From positions 1 to 64,000 of the forward strand of contig NZ_BMBA01000008.1 of NCBI RefSeq assembly GCF_017312485.1: DNA of 64,000 nucleotides, given 5' to 3'. Origin of the DNA: Clostridium zeae. Its GTDB lineage: Bacteria > Bacillota > Clostridia > Clostridiales > Clostridiaceae. Positions 55,249 to 63,774 of this stretch are shown here, piece after piece. Positions within the stretch are counted from its first letter, which is position 1. Every line of letters begins with the position of its first letter. Made by a program: the position numbers and the translations under genes. The notes under the pieces were generated by a model that did not search any database, was not told where the DNA came from, and saw only the letters and a list, made by a program, of their open reading frames with translations.

Positions 55249-56364
55249 CTAATTATAATACCTACCCCTATTATATAAAGTAAATGATTGCAACTTTTCA
55301 ATATATCTTTCTACACCTTCGTAAACTATAATGTCAGGTCTTTCCTTTTCAATATCTGAAGGCTTAAAACTTTCTCCATGAATAAATACTGTTGATGCGA
55401 AGTTTTTAGGTATATAATCAAACATTGCTTCTGAGAAGGAATCTCTAATTACAAGAATCTTTCTCTTATCCAACGCATTAGATTCATATTTTATATAACT
55501 CTCGTCAGCAGTCTTCTTCACTAAATTAACCTTTATGTCATCATGAAATCCCGATATAGAAAACATCTTATCATCATTAAAATATGAAGTTAAATTTAAC
55601 ATATTAGCTAAATCTCCACTACATTTACTTTCATCTAAAATTTTTACGTCCTTTAGATATAATCGATTTCCAGTCAACTTATCAGCCAGTTCTTGGCTAC
55701 CTATAAATCCACCGATTTGATTCCAATGAGTATCATATTTATAGTAGATCTGATACTTTTTTTTAGCCTCTAACAATTCCGATTTCGGGTAAATTACCGG
55801 AATATCTGTATTCTCTGATATATATTTTGCAGTTTGATCTGCAATAGTGATATTACCTTCAACTTTTATATTACTCGGCATATGCTCAGAATACATAATT
55901 TCCTTGTCCGGAGCTAAGAACAAAACAAATTTTATATTTTTATTTTTCAAATACGCTTCTACTTTTTCTAATCTATCCTTCAATGATGATAATTGCTGGT
56001 CAGAAAAAAGATTGTTCCTTTGATAATCTGAAATAGGATCTCCATCATCTTCATCTTTATAGAACAACCAATTGTTGTCACCTAACAAAACACGTTCAGA
56101 GCTTATTGTATGAAAAAATTTTATATTAATAAGATTATTTAATTTTACAAACTGATTCTTGAAAGCTATATTATCATCATAATACTCTTCATATTGCCTT
56201 GGATATATACATATATTTTTAAATGAAAATGTAGGTTTTTCACTCAATTTCTTCTTTTGAAAGTTTCTTGTATCTACATAACCTTTTAAAAAGAAAAATA
56301 AAATATTTGGGGCTAAAAGTGCTATTATAAAAACTGTAATAAAAATCCGCTGCCTTTTTTTCAT
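55249..56364 (-). CDS. DHHW/AlgX-like O-acetylation protein
   Basis: This 371-residue protein has an N-terminal membrane anchor (about residues 5-26) and an extracytoplasmic SGNH-like acetyltransferase domain. Visible motifs are LGDNNWLFYKDEDDG, FLAPDKEIMYSEHMP, YDTHWNQIGG (the Asp-His pair) and VIRDSFSEAM (the nucleophile serine). Such proteins accept acetyl groups passed by an MBOAT partner and transfer them to polysaccharide. The MBOAT gene lies 11 nt upstream, so the pair forms one operon. AGGAGGTG precedes the ATG. Confidence 0.88.
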   Translation of the reverse strand: MKKRQRIFITVFIIALLAPNILFFFLKGYVDTRNFQKKKLSEKPTFSFKNICIYPRQYEEYYDDNIAFKNQFVKLNNLINIKFFHTISSERVLLGDNNWLFYKDEDDGDPISDYQRNNLFSDQQLSSLKDRLEKVEAYLKNKNIKFVLFLAPDKEIMYSEHMPSNIKVEGNITIADQTAKYISENTDIPVIYPKSELLEAKKKYQIYYKYDTHWNQIGGFIGSQELADKLTGNRLYLKDVKILDESKCSGDLANMLNLTSYFNDDKMFSISGFHDDIKVNLVKKTADESYIKYESNALDKRKILVIRDSFSEAMFDYIPKNFASTVFIHGESFKPSDIEKERPDIIVYEGVERYIEKLQSFTLYNRGRYYN

Positions 56365-56375
56365 ATTCTCACCTC

Positions 56376-57782
56376 CTAAAACTGGAAATAAATAAATGAC
56401 TTTATTGAACTTGAAACAAGCATCATGATAGATACAAATAGTATAACTAACTGAGCTATACTTTCAGTGATATATATTTTTTTCTCATCATAAACTGCCC
56501 ACTTTAGCTTTTTAACTAAACTCTGAAGAATACCAGATAGCAAAATACCTACAATAATAAATATTGTAATTCTTGTATCAATGAACTTTGCTACATAGTA
56601 ATGCCCTGAACTATGTATAAACATTATTTTAATATATTCCACCGCAATATGTAGGTTATCAGCTCTAAAGATTACCCAAGCTGTAATAATGATAAGAAGA
56701 GAATAAATATGATTAATAAACTTTAACTTATTATTTCTTAGCCATTTACCTAGAAACATTCTTTCTAACACCAAGAAAACACCATAAAATAATCCCCATG
56801 CAATATATTTAAAACCTGCTCCATGCCAAAATCCTGTAACAAAAAATACTACTAGAAGATTTAGATACGTCCTCAAGTTTCCTTTACGGTTTCCCCCTAA
56901 AGGAATATACAAATATTCTTTAAACCATGTTGATAGTGATATATGCCATCTTCTCCAAAAGTCTTGAACTGAATCTGCCAAATAAGGATAATTGAAATTT
57001 TCTATAAAATCAAACCCAAAAATTTTTCCTAATCCTATTGCCATATCTGAATATCCAGAAAAATCATAATATATTTGAAGTGTATATAAAATAGCCGCTA
57101 CCCACATCAAACCTGTACCTATTTGTGAAGCTGGCTCTCTCAGTATACTATCAGTTACAGCACCAAAAGTATTCGCTAAAATCACTTTTTTCCCTAAACC
57201 ATAAATAAACCTTTTTATTCCATATGCCGTTTTTGAAGTATTTATCGGATGGGCTGTTATTTGCCCTTCAATTTCATGGTATTTATTAATCGGGCCTGCC
57301 ATAATTTGAGGAAAAAATGAAATATAAAGAGCAAAATCTAATATACTTTTTTGCGACTTACTGTTCTTTCTGTATACATCAATAATATAAGATAAAGAAA
57401 GGAATGTATAAAATGAAATTCCAATTGGCAATACTATATTATTAATTGATAGAAGTTCATGATTAGTCACAGCATTTATTTTCTTAGCAAAAAACTCGTA
57501 ATATTTGTAATAACCTAGAAAAAAGAGATTTATACAAACATCTAATATAAGAAATATTTTACGTATGCCTTCTCTTTTCTGTTTTTCTATAAGTAAACCG
57601 AGAACATAGTTTACACCAATAGAAAAAATTAAAAGTATAATATATTGTGGCTGCCCCCAGGTATAAAATAATATACTTGAAATTAATAACATCACGTTCC
57701 TATATCTTGCCCCCACTACTCGATACAAGACAAAAACCAATGGGAAGAAGCAATATAAAAATATAAACGAACTAAATTCCAC
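56376..57782 (-). CDS. MBOAT family O-acyltransferase (AlgI-like)
   Basis: The 468-residue membrane enzyme has about twelve hydrophobic segments and the AlgI/DltB signatures DFWRRWHISLSTWFKEYLYI, IPLGGNRKGN and FWHGAGFKYIAWGLFYG, which holds the conserved histidine. It moves acyl groups from a cytoplasmic donor across the membrane for polysaccharide O-acetylation. The start is GTG at 57782, 9 nt after GAGGAGG; the frame is open upstream only across the ribosome site. It is next to the polysaccharide locus, so its product is the likely target. Confidence 0.92.
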   Translation of the reverse strand: MEFSSFIFLYCFFPLVFVLYRVVGARYRNVMLLISSILFYTWGQPQYIILLIFSIGVNYVLGLLIEKQKREGIRKIFLILDVCINLFFLGYYKYYEFFAKKINAVTNHELLSINNIVLPIGISFYTFLSLSYIIDVYRKNSKSQKSILDFALYISFFPQIMAGPINKYHEIEGQITAHPINTSKTAYGIKRFIYGLGKKVILANTFGAVTDSILREPASQIGTGLMWVAAILYTLQIYYDFSGYSDMAIGLGKIFGFDFIENFNYPYLADSVQDFWRRWHISLSTWFKEYLYIPLGGNRKGNLRTYLNLLVVFFVTGFWHGAGFKYIAWGLFYGVFLVLERMFLGKWLRNNKLKFINHIYSLLIIITAWVIFRADNLHIAVEYIKIMFIHSSGHYYVAKFIDTRITIFIIVGILLSGILQSLVKKLKWAVYDEKKIYITESIAQLVILFVSIMMLVSSSIKSFIYFQF

Positions 57783-58174
57783 TCTGTTTTTCCTCCTCAA
57801 TTTTAAACTGTCACGTTTACTAGTGCACTTTTAAACTATTACATACCAAATAATACTATCAGTTTCTATAAGTTAACGCAATAAAATTACAAATTTTATT
57901 TTATGCAAAATTTTTATAGTTTATTTCTATGTAATATTTCTTCCTATTGAGTTACTCCAGCTTTTCATTCTAATATAAACCAAGCATTCTATCGGATTTA
58001 GTCAGACTTTATAAGATCTTTTTATCATCTCTAAATCTAATAGGATTTTAAAATACGTTACAAAAACAAGAGTCAATAGTAAATTCTTAGAATTCACCAT
58101 TGACTTTATATTCCTCTATTTTTCTTATTCAAAACATATGATTTAGTTCTATATTTCAATATACTCCAAGTAAT
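57783..58174. other. Gap between the winged-helix pair and the O-acetylation operon
   Basis: About 390 bp hold the terminator at 58062-58106 and AT-rich DNA that should contain the MBOAT promoter. No gene is supported. Confidence 0.45.
58062..58106 (-). terminator. Terminator of the coiled-coil/winged-helix pair
   Basis: A 16-bp imperfect stem (agtcaatggtgaattc with gaatttactattgact on the minus strand) is followed by CTTGTTTTT. Confidence 0.7.
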
Positions 58175-58438
58175 TCAATTTAAAATCCCTTGATTTTCAT
58201 ATTGATTATTGTAGCATAAGATCCCTATAGTTCTAATATTTCTATTCCTACCAACAAAACCATTACTTTTTAATTGCAAAACCTCTAACTGTTCTTTTAT
58301 TCTTATATTTTCAGTATTTAGCCTTTTATTATCTAAGCTAAGCATTATATTCCTCTTAAGTAGAGTCTTTAACCTTCTTTCATTCTTTATAATTTCACTT
58401 TCATAAAGAGCCATCTTATAATATTCAAACTTAGTCAT
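58175..58438 (-). CDS. Small coiled-coil protein of unknown function
   Basis: This 87-residue protein is charged and helical over residues 1-58 (KNERRLKTLLKRNIMLSLDN, ENIRIKEQLEVLQ), consistent with a coiled coil. The C-terminal tail is polar and unrecognised. AGGGGAGGAG precedes the ATG. It follows the winged-helix gene by 12 nt and the same order recurs in the decayed copy near 54.7 kb, so the two genes move together. A leucine-zipper-like partner of the winged-helix protein is possible but unproven. Confidence 0.6.
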   Translation of the reverse strand: MTKFEYYKMALYESEIIKNERRLKTLLKRNIMLSLDNKRLNTENIRIKEQLEVLQLKSNGFVGRNRNIRTIGILCYNNQYENQGILN

Positions 58439-58450
58439 AATGCTCCTCCC

Positions 58451-58939
58451 CTAATTTTTATACGAATCAGTTTCATTACTTCTTTTAAACTGTAGTTCTT
58501 TTATATCATAATAGGTTAACTTTTTATCACAAAACTGAGTATATAAATCTAACGCCCATTTCTTTCTTATATTTAATGCCACGTAAGTCACTAGTGACTT
58601 GTCTATCACTAAGCTTAGCTGCTTTTTCATGGATTCTTCCATGACCTTTCCGCCTTTTATAAGATTATACTTGCCCCACTTTTCGATAGCAACTTCGTTA
58701 GTATCTTCATTGTAAGCTATGACCTTATATTTACTTACAAGGCTATTTATCACGTTACAAACTTGGTCTATTTCATATCCAGTATGATTCTTAATTTGTT
58801 CTTTTGTTATCTTATAGATACCAATATTACTGCTATATGGATTAGTCAATAAATAGAGATAAAGATATCTCTCTTCAGCAGTCATACTCATAATCTTTTC
58901 ATCCTGCCAAAATTCTCTCTGAATTATTTTATAATTCAT
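58451..58939 (-). CDS. Winged-helix protein, phage replisome-organizer-like
   Basis: The 162-residue protein starts with a DnaD/replisome-organizer N-terminal-type winged helix (about residues 1-90): REFWQDEKIMSMTAEERYLY, LLTNPYSSNIGIYKI and IDQVCNVINSLVSKYKVI, with a beta wing at DTNEVAIEKWGKYN. The C-terminal ~70 residues lack a recognisable DnaD C-terminal domain. Proteins like this occur in phages but also as lone genes in clostridia. There is no phage gene nearby. It precedes the O-acetylation operon, and a decayed copy precedes the main polysaccharide operon, so a regulatory role there is possible. Confidence 0.7.
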   Translation of the reverse strand: MNYKIIQREFWQDEKIMSMTAEERYLYLYLLTNPYSSNIGIYKITKEQIKNHTGYEIDQVCNVINSLVSKYKVIAYNEDTNEVAIEKWGKYNLIKGGKVMEESMKKQLSLVIDKSLVTYVALNIRKKWALDLYTQFCDKKLTYYDIKELQFKRSNETDSYKN

Positions 58940-59219
58940 AAACTCTTCCCCCTAATTAATTATTTAAATAAAATTCTCAATTTAATTTATTAATTTAAAA
59001 TATCCTGATGTAACTTCATTATTACCTTAAGCTTTATTTTATGGAATATTTTGTATTATACTGATATAGTATTTTATTTAACAAACTCCGTCAATACATC
59101 TAACAAAATGTTAAGAAATTTGTAAGAATATGTTTTTAGTGTAACAAAAAGCTAGTACAAACAATAAGTTTATACTAGCTTGAAAAATTATAGATCATTG
59201 CCTATACTAAACACTTGGA
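58940..59219. other. Leader region of the winged-helix pair
   Basis: About 280 bp upstream of the winged-helix gene, AT-rich, with GTTAAGAAATTTGTAA near 59111-59127 also present in the decayed duplicate near 55055. Transcription of the HepT-MntA pair should end at the left edge of this region or nearby. No gene is seen. Confidence 0.45.
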
Positions 59220-59633
59220 CTACAAATATTCAGTAACTATCTTCATAAAAATCTCTATATCTTTTAGATTGTTTATTATTATGTCATACACTAATTCTCT
59301 ATCTAACCTTATATAATCATGAACTAATATATTTCTAAACCCTGCCATATTAGATAAATTAATACTTAAATCTTTATCAATTATATTATTTTCATATAAT
59401 ATTTCAAATGCTTCTCTATTACTTTCTGGTCTTCTAAATCTCATATCTGCTATTACATGATTTGATATATCTATTACACACTCAATAGATAGGTGTAAAA
59501 ATCTTTCACTAGCCCCATATATAAAAGCATCATTTAGATATTCTTCTTTTGAATGTACTTTAATTTTTTTTAGAAAACCTACATACTCTTTAAGTTTACT
59601 TAATCTAGAAAGTACAACATCTCTTTTTACCAC
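59220..59633 (-). CDS. hepT: HepT-type toxin (DUF86)
   Basis: This 137-residue helical protein has the HEPN signature RNILVHDY (R100, H105, Y107), the RX4HXY catalytic motif of HepT RNase toxins. Length matches the family. The start is GTG with GGAGGTG upstream, 6 nt after mntA, so the two are translated together. The cognate MntA silences HepT by AMP-ylating the tyrosine of the motif, as known for characterised pairs. All key residues are present, so the toxin looks functional. Confidence 0.92.
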   Translation of the reverse strand: MVKRDVVLSRLSKLKEYVGFLKKIKVHSKEEYLNDAFIYGASERFLHLSIECVIDISNHVIADMRFRRPESNREAFEILYENNIIDKDLSINLSNMAGFRNILVHDYIRLDRELVYDIIINNLKDIEIFMKIVTEYL

Positions 59634-59639
59634 TTAGTT

Positions 59640-60056
59640 TTACACCTCCATATTTTTTATATCCTGAAGCATTAAATCATCGTAATATTTAATAAAATAC
59701 TTATAATCAAAGTATTCTCTCATAGCTAATGACTCAAAAGAAATTCTTTCCTCATTATCTTTTATAACAAGTCCTTCTTTAATTATCTCATACTTAAGCA
59801 CTGGTGAATCAATATTTAATAACACTATATCTACTTCTCTACTAAATATCTTTTTTCCTATATCAATTATTCGCCCTCTTAAAAAAACAGCTTCTAAACT
59901 TTCTAAATTATTTTCTAACATTAAAGCGATATCTACATCACTTTCTTCATTATTTTCTTTTCTTGCATAGGATCCAAAAAGGTATGCAAACTTTATATTG
60001 CAGAACTTTTCAATTTCTAATATAAATATTGCAATAGCATCTTCTATATCTTTCAT
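59640..60056 (-). CDS. mntA: MntA-type nucleotidyltransferase antitoxin
   Basis: The 138-residue minimal nucleotidyltransferase has YLFGSYARKENNEESDVDIA, the GSX10DXD motif (G28-S29, D40, D42) that binds metal and ATP. A further acidic residue lies in VDIVLLN. It neutralises HepT by adenylylation. The ATG at 60056 is chosen because GGGAGG lies 7 nt upstream; the frame is open further upstream without such a site. It is the first gene of the two-gene operon. Confidence 0.92.
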   Translation of the reverse strand: MKDIEDAIAIFILEIEKFCNIKFAYLFGSYARKENNEESDVDIALMLENNLESLEAVFLRGRIIDIGKKIFSREVDIVLLNIDSPVLKYEIIKEGLVIKDNEERISFESLAMREYFDYKYFIKYYDDLMLQDIKNMEV

Positions 60057-60310
60057 ACTAATTCCTCCCAACCCCATATTCAAATATAGAGCTTTTGAAT
60101 AAGCCCTAAACTATACTTGTAAAAGTGTTAACAATTGTCTGTATCTTTATTATATGTCAAATAGGTTCTGTCATAAACATAATTTTTATAAAGAAGTCAC
60201 TTCTCCCACTCATGTTGTCAATAAAGTCTTAACTTCATACAAAATTAAAAGGGATTTTTAGCTTTTACGTAGAATAAAGTATTCTTATCAAATTCTAAAG
60301 GGGAACTGCG

Positions 60311-61072
60311 ATGATATACGTTTTTAAATTCATAGCAAATCTTATATTGCCTCCTGGATGCTTTATTATTTTAGTGATAGTTTTAGGAGTACTGCAATAT
60401 AGACGTGAAAAGAAAATAGCAAAGTTACCACTAATAATTGCAGCTCTTATTTATATAACTTCAATTCCTTTAACTGCAAACTTTATGATTCATTCATTAG
60501 AATATAAATTTAGTCAACCTTCGAAACTTAACGGAGATGTAATCGTGATGCTTGGAGGAGGGGCTACACTTAGCTCTCCAGACCTTAGTGGTGCTGGAAA
60601 CCTATCAGGAAGCTCAGCTAACCGATTGTTAACTACTGCGCGTTTACATAATAAAACTAACCTTCCCATAATCATATCTGGAGGTTCAGTTTATGGTGAG
60701 ATTGGTAGTGAAGCTGAAATCGCTAAAAGGCAACTTATAGACCTAGGAATAAGTGAAAAAGATATAATAGCTGAAGATAAGAGCCGTACCACTACAGAAA
60801 ATGCAATATATACATCAAAAATCATGGAAAATCATCATTTTTTAAAACCTATATTAGTTACTTCAGCTTTCCATATGGACCGTTCAATTATAAATTTCAC
60901 TAGTGCCAATATTAAGAATGTTATTCCTTATCCTTCTGATTATTTTACTAATGCTAAATTAACAATAGGCTTTAAATCCTTTGTGCCAAATGCTAGTAGT
61001 TTTGATACTACTGTAATAGCTTTACATGAATATCTTGGCATGCTTCAGCTTTGGATTAAAACTATAATTTAA
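60311..61072 (+). CDS. YdcF/DUF218 family membrane protein
   Basis: This 253-residue protein has two N-terminal membrane segments (about 5-25 and 35-60) and a DUF218 domain with VIVMLGGGATL, PIIISGGSVYGEIGSEAEIA and EDKSRTTTENAIYTSKIM, then LVTSAFHMDRSI. This order is shared with ElyC/YdcF proteins linked to envelope and lipid-carrier metabolism. The enzymatic activity is not established. It is monocistronic. Confidence 0.88.
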   Translation: MIYVFKFIANLILPPGCFIILVIVLGVLQYRREKKIAKLPLIIAALIYITSIPLTANFMIHSLEYKFSQPSKLNGDVIVMLGGGATLSSPDLSGAGNLSGSSANRLLTTARLHNKTNLPIIISGGSVYGEIGSEAEIAKRQLIDLGISEKDIIAEDKSRTTTENAIYTSKIMENHHFLKPILVTSAFHMDRSIINFTSANIKNVIPYPSDYFTNAKLTIGFKSFVPNASSFDTTVIALHEYLGMLQLWIKTII

Positions 61073-61102
61073 AAGTTTATTTATTATCTTTTATAGCCTA
61101 AT

Positions 61103-61145
61103 AAAAAACTATTAGCTGATCAATATATCACTAATAGTTTTTTTA
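61103..61145 (+). terminator. Terminator of the YdcF-like gene
   Basis: A 13-bp stem (aaaaaactattag / ctaatagtttttt) with a 15-nt loop lies 30 nt after the stop. Confidence 0.85.
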
Positions 61146-61310
61146 TATTATCAATTAATTTATTACACTCTTCAATTACAAAGAACTCAGAAACATGTAA
61201 AAGTAAAACTGTATTAGCCTTGATATTTTACAACCTACAAGATTTCGTATATTAAAAGCCACTTAAGTTAATACTTAGTATAAAGCATACAAATTGGAGG
61301 TTTTGGATAA

Positions 61311-61748
61311 ATGATCTCTAATAGATACATAAAAATTTTAGTAATTGTTCTAACAATAATTAGTTGTTTATACCTGGTAACTATCACTTCATCAAAGACA
61401 TCAAAAGCGGCAAACTATACTTCTGCAAGCAAAGAGCTATCCAAAGATCTCTTTCCTGAAAAAAGAGGAGATCCTTCTTATGATTATATAATAGGAAAAG
61501 ATCACCTTCCTCATTTTCGTGTTTTCTTCTGGGTTCCTAAAGATGCTAAAAAATATATCCCTTATGCGGATAAGGGAGTAAAAACAGATGTATCAGAACA
61601 TGGAAGTATAGAGAAATGGTCTGTGATTGAAACTAATAAAATCAATGCAGATGATAAACTAGTTTTAATATATGTACCTAAAACTTTCGTACTATTACAA
61701 AGTAAGGGATTTCAGAATAAAATACATCTACATTACCAAGTAAATTAA
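61311..61748 (+). CDS. Secreted or membrane-anchored protein of unknown function
   Basis: This 145-residue protein has a basic start and hydrophobic segment (about residues 8-25, ILVIVLTIISCLYLVTI) resembling a signal peptide. A 115-residue domain rich in aromatic and charged residues follows (HFRVFFWVPKDAKKYIPYAD, LVLIYVPKTFVLLQ). GGAGG lies 10 nt before the ATG. I do not recognise the family. It is monocistronic, convergent with the VanZ-like gene. Confidence 0.6.
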   Translation: MISNRYIKILVIVLTIISCLYLVTITSSKTSKAANYTSASKELSKDLFPEKRGDPSYDYIIGKDHLPHFRVFFWVPKDAKKYIPYADKGVKTDVSEHGSIEKWSVIETNKINADDKLVLIYVPKTFVLLQSKGFQNKIHLHYQVN

Positions 61749-61814
61749 ATTACATTCTTCCTTTATATTTTTATTAAAACTATAGATAGCAGCACGCTTA
61801 ACACTATTTCCTTA

Positions 61815-62435
61815 TTAACTACATACTAATCTACGATTAAATACTATATAATAAAAAACATAAAACAAACATATTCCTATTAGGGAACCACCAAAATCTA
61901 TAAGTACATCACTAACCAAAGAAGTTCTACCTGAAACAAAGGATTGATGAAATTCATCTGTAACTGCAAAAAATAAGCAAATAAATAATATATATATTAA
62001 ATACTGTTTTCCTTTTTTATCAAAAGCAAAGAAACTTGCATTTACTAATACAGCAAGTACAATATACTCAAAAGCGTGAGCATTTTTTCTAACAATATAA
62101 TCTAGATTCGCAGCGTTACTACTAGTTTGTATATTCGAATTTTTTATTGTTTGGGCAGACTTCTTCTGCGAACTTCCTGTTGAAGCTTGTACATTTTGTT
62201 GAGTTTTGTTGGCACTGTTGCTTTGTACATTAGACTTCTTACCGTTATTCAAAGTATTATTGGGTGCTTTATTCTGAGAGTTAATATTACTATTATCGGT
62301 AGATATATTTTTATCTTCTTTAAGAATATTTACCACAGCCCCGCTCATATTATGAGATACTATCCCTGGCTTACTTGACATATAAAATATAAATGCAGCC
62401 CAAAATAATAAAACTAAAACAATACCTTTTTTCAT
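61815..62435 (-). CDS. VanZ-like membrane protein with a long polar loop
   Basis: The 206-residue protein has the VanZ-like fold: a first membrane segment (about 3-18), the signature RKNAHAFEYIVLAVLV, and FAVTDEFHQSFVSGRTSLVSDVLIDFGGS with the conserved DEFHQ and R. An about 80-residue Asn/Ser/Gln/Lys-rich stretch between the first and second segments (from about 35 to 118) is an unusual insertion; family members normally have only a short loop there. VanZ-like proteins are linked to glycopeptide resistance and envelope functions, but the role is not proven. Confidence 0.85.
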   Translation of the reverse strand: MKKGIVLVLLFWAAFIFYMSSKPGIVSHNMSGAVVNILKEDKNISTDNSNINSQNKAPNNTLNNGKKSNVQSNSANKTQQNVQASTGSSQKKSAQTIKNSNIQTSSNAANLDYIVRKNAHAFEYIVLAVLVNASFFAFDKKGKQYLIYILFICLFFAVTDEFHQSFVSGRTSLVSDVLIDFGGSLIGICLFYVFYYIVFNRRLVCS

Positions 62436-62742
62436 ACTATTTTCCCCATCTCTACGCAAACATATCTACTATAAATTACAAAATCTTAATATTTTATTAT
62501 CTAATTATAAATTATTTTTACCTTTTAATTATTACATTTTAAAGAAAATATATGTTTTTAATTATATAAGTATACTCAGTAGATACCATTAAAGAAACCT
62601 ATCTTTATTTCAAGTTTTGCTATCCGTTAAAGTTATCTCCATCATTTATATCTGTAAAATATAGTAAAAAACAAAAGCTAGTATCTCTAACTGCCTCTAT
62701 TAACTTAACATAGGCAGTTCATTGATTTACCAGCTTAACATT

Positions 62743-63774
62743 TTACTTTTTATTATTTCTCTTTTTGATAATGAGACCTCCAGAAGCCACGAGCAATACA
62801 ACTAAAATAACAACACCCACTACTATTCCAAAATTATTACTTTTGGAAGATGCATTACTACTAACATTTTTGCTACCTTGATCTACAGTATCTTGATTAG
62901 ATTTTGTAGAGTCTGTAGCAGTGTTTGCTTTGTTTTCTGCAGAATTCTTATCGTTTGAATTATTAGTACTTGAGGTATTTGACTTATTATTGTCTGCACT
63001 AGAATTATCTATTTGTTTCTTATCAGCCTCTTTACTACTTGAACCGGAAAATATACTTTTTATATTATCAATTACAGTGGCTATAAAGCCTTTATCTTCT
63101 TTTGAATCACTTGAATTATTAGCTTTAGATCCAGAATTGTTTGAGGCGCTACCTGAACCGCTACTATTTTGTCCTTTATCCGATTCATCCGACTTACCAG
63201 TTCCTGTTCCATTTTCATTAACTGCATCTTTACCAGAAGAATTTGAAGGTTCTGCTGATCCACTATTATTAGGTGGTGCTTCATCTTTTACATCCCCACT
63301 AATTGTATAGGTTATATCCTTCATTTCATTATTAGTATTTCGTTCAACTAATTGAATTTTAAGGTTTTTCTTATATATATTAAACTTATCTTGATTTAAT
63401 ACATTTGCCTTTATAACTACAAAACTTCCGCTACCTGTGAATCCTTCAACTTTTCCTACACAAGTAAAGTAATAATCTGCTATATTACCATTTTTAGCTG
63501 TGTCTCCACCAAATTCCATTATCTTAGGATTATTAGTCTTTATAAATTCTCCACCATTGATGCTTTCTACTTTCATAACTGATGTATCATAAGTAAATTC
63601 TATGGATCCAGCATATAATCTCGAAACATCTTTTACATTAAATATTATATCAACACTATTTCCACTCTTCACATTTCCATTTATGTTTACATCAACCTGA
63701 GTACCTGCTGCATATACTGTAGTATTTAGCATTATCATAAATAGTAAAGCTACAATCACAATTTTAAATTTCAT
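62743..63774 (-). CDS. Membrane-anchored cohesin-like domain protein
   Basis: This 343-residue protein has a signal peptide ending near VYAAG and a cohesin-like beta sandwich (about 25-155). The segments YAGSIEFTYDTSVMKVESIN and GFTGSGSFVVIKANVL fit the strand pattern of cohesin domains. A Ser/Asn/Asp/Lys-rich linker of about 150 residues follows, then a C-terminal membrane helix (about 315-336) with a KKRNNKK tail. It has no LPXTG signal. Cohesins bind dockerin-bearing proteins, so it may display a partner at the cell surface. No dockerin protein is in the window. Confidence 0.75.
   Translation of the reverse strand: MKFKIVIVALLFMIMLNTTVYAAGTQVDVNINGNVKSGNSVDIIFNVKDVSRLYAGSIEFTYDTSVMKVESINGGEFIKTNNPKIMEFGGDTAKNGNIADYYFTCVGKVEGFTGSGSFVVIKANVLNQDKFNIYKKNLKIQLVERNTNNEMKDITYTISGDVKDEAPPNNSGSAEPSNSSGKDAVNENGTGTGKSDESDKGQNSSGSGSASNNSGSKANNSSDSKEDKGFIATVIDNIKSIFSGSSSKEADKKQIDNSSADNNKSNTSSTNNSNDKNSAENKANTATDSTKSNQDTVDQGSKNVSSNASSKSNNFGIVVGVVILVVLLVASGGLIIKKRNNKK

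Noticed and set aside
58451-58939. A prophage boundary inferred from the replisome-organizer-like gene.
   Set aside because: No integrase, terminase, structural gene or attachment site is found on either side; the neighbours are glycan and toxin-antitoxin genes.
63081-63310. Frames within the low-complexity linker of the cohesin-like gene on both strands.
   Set aside because: They arise from the repetitive Ser/Asn/Asp codons and have no starts or motifs of their own.
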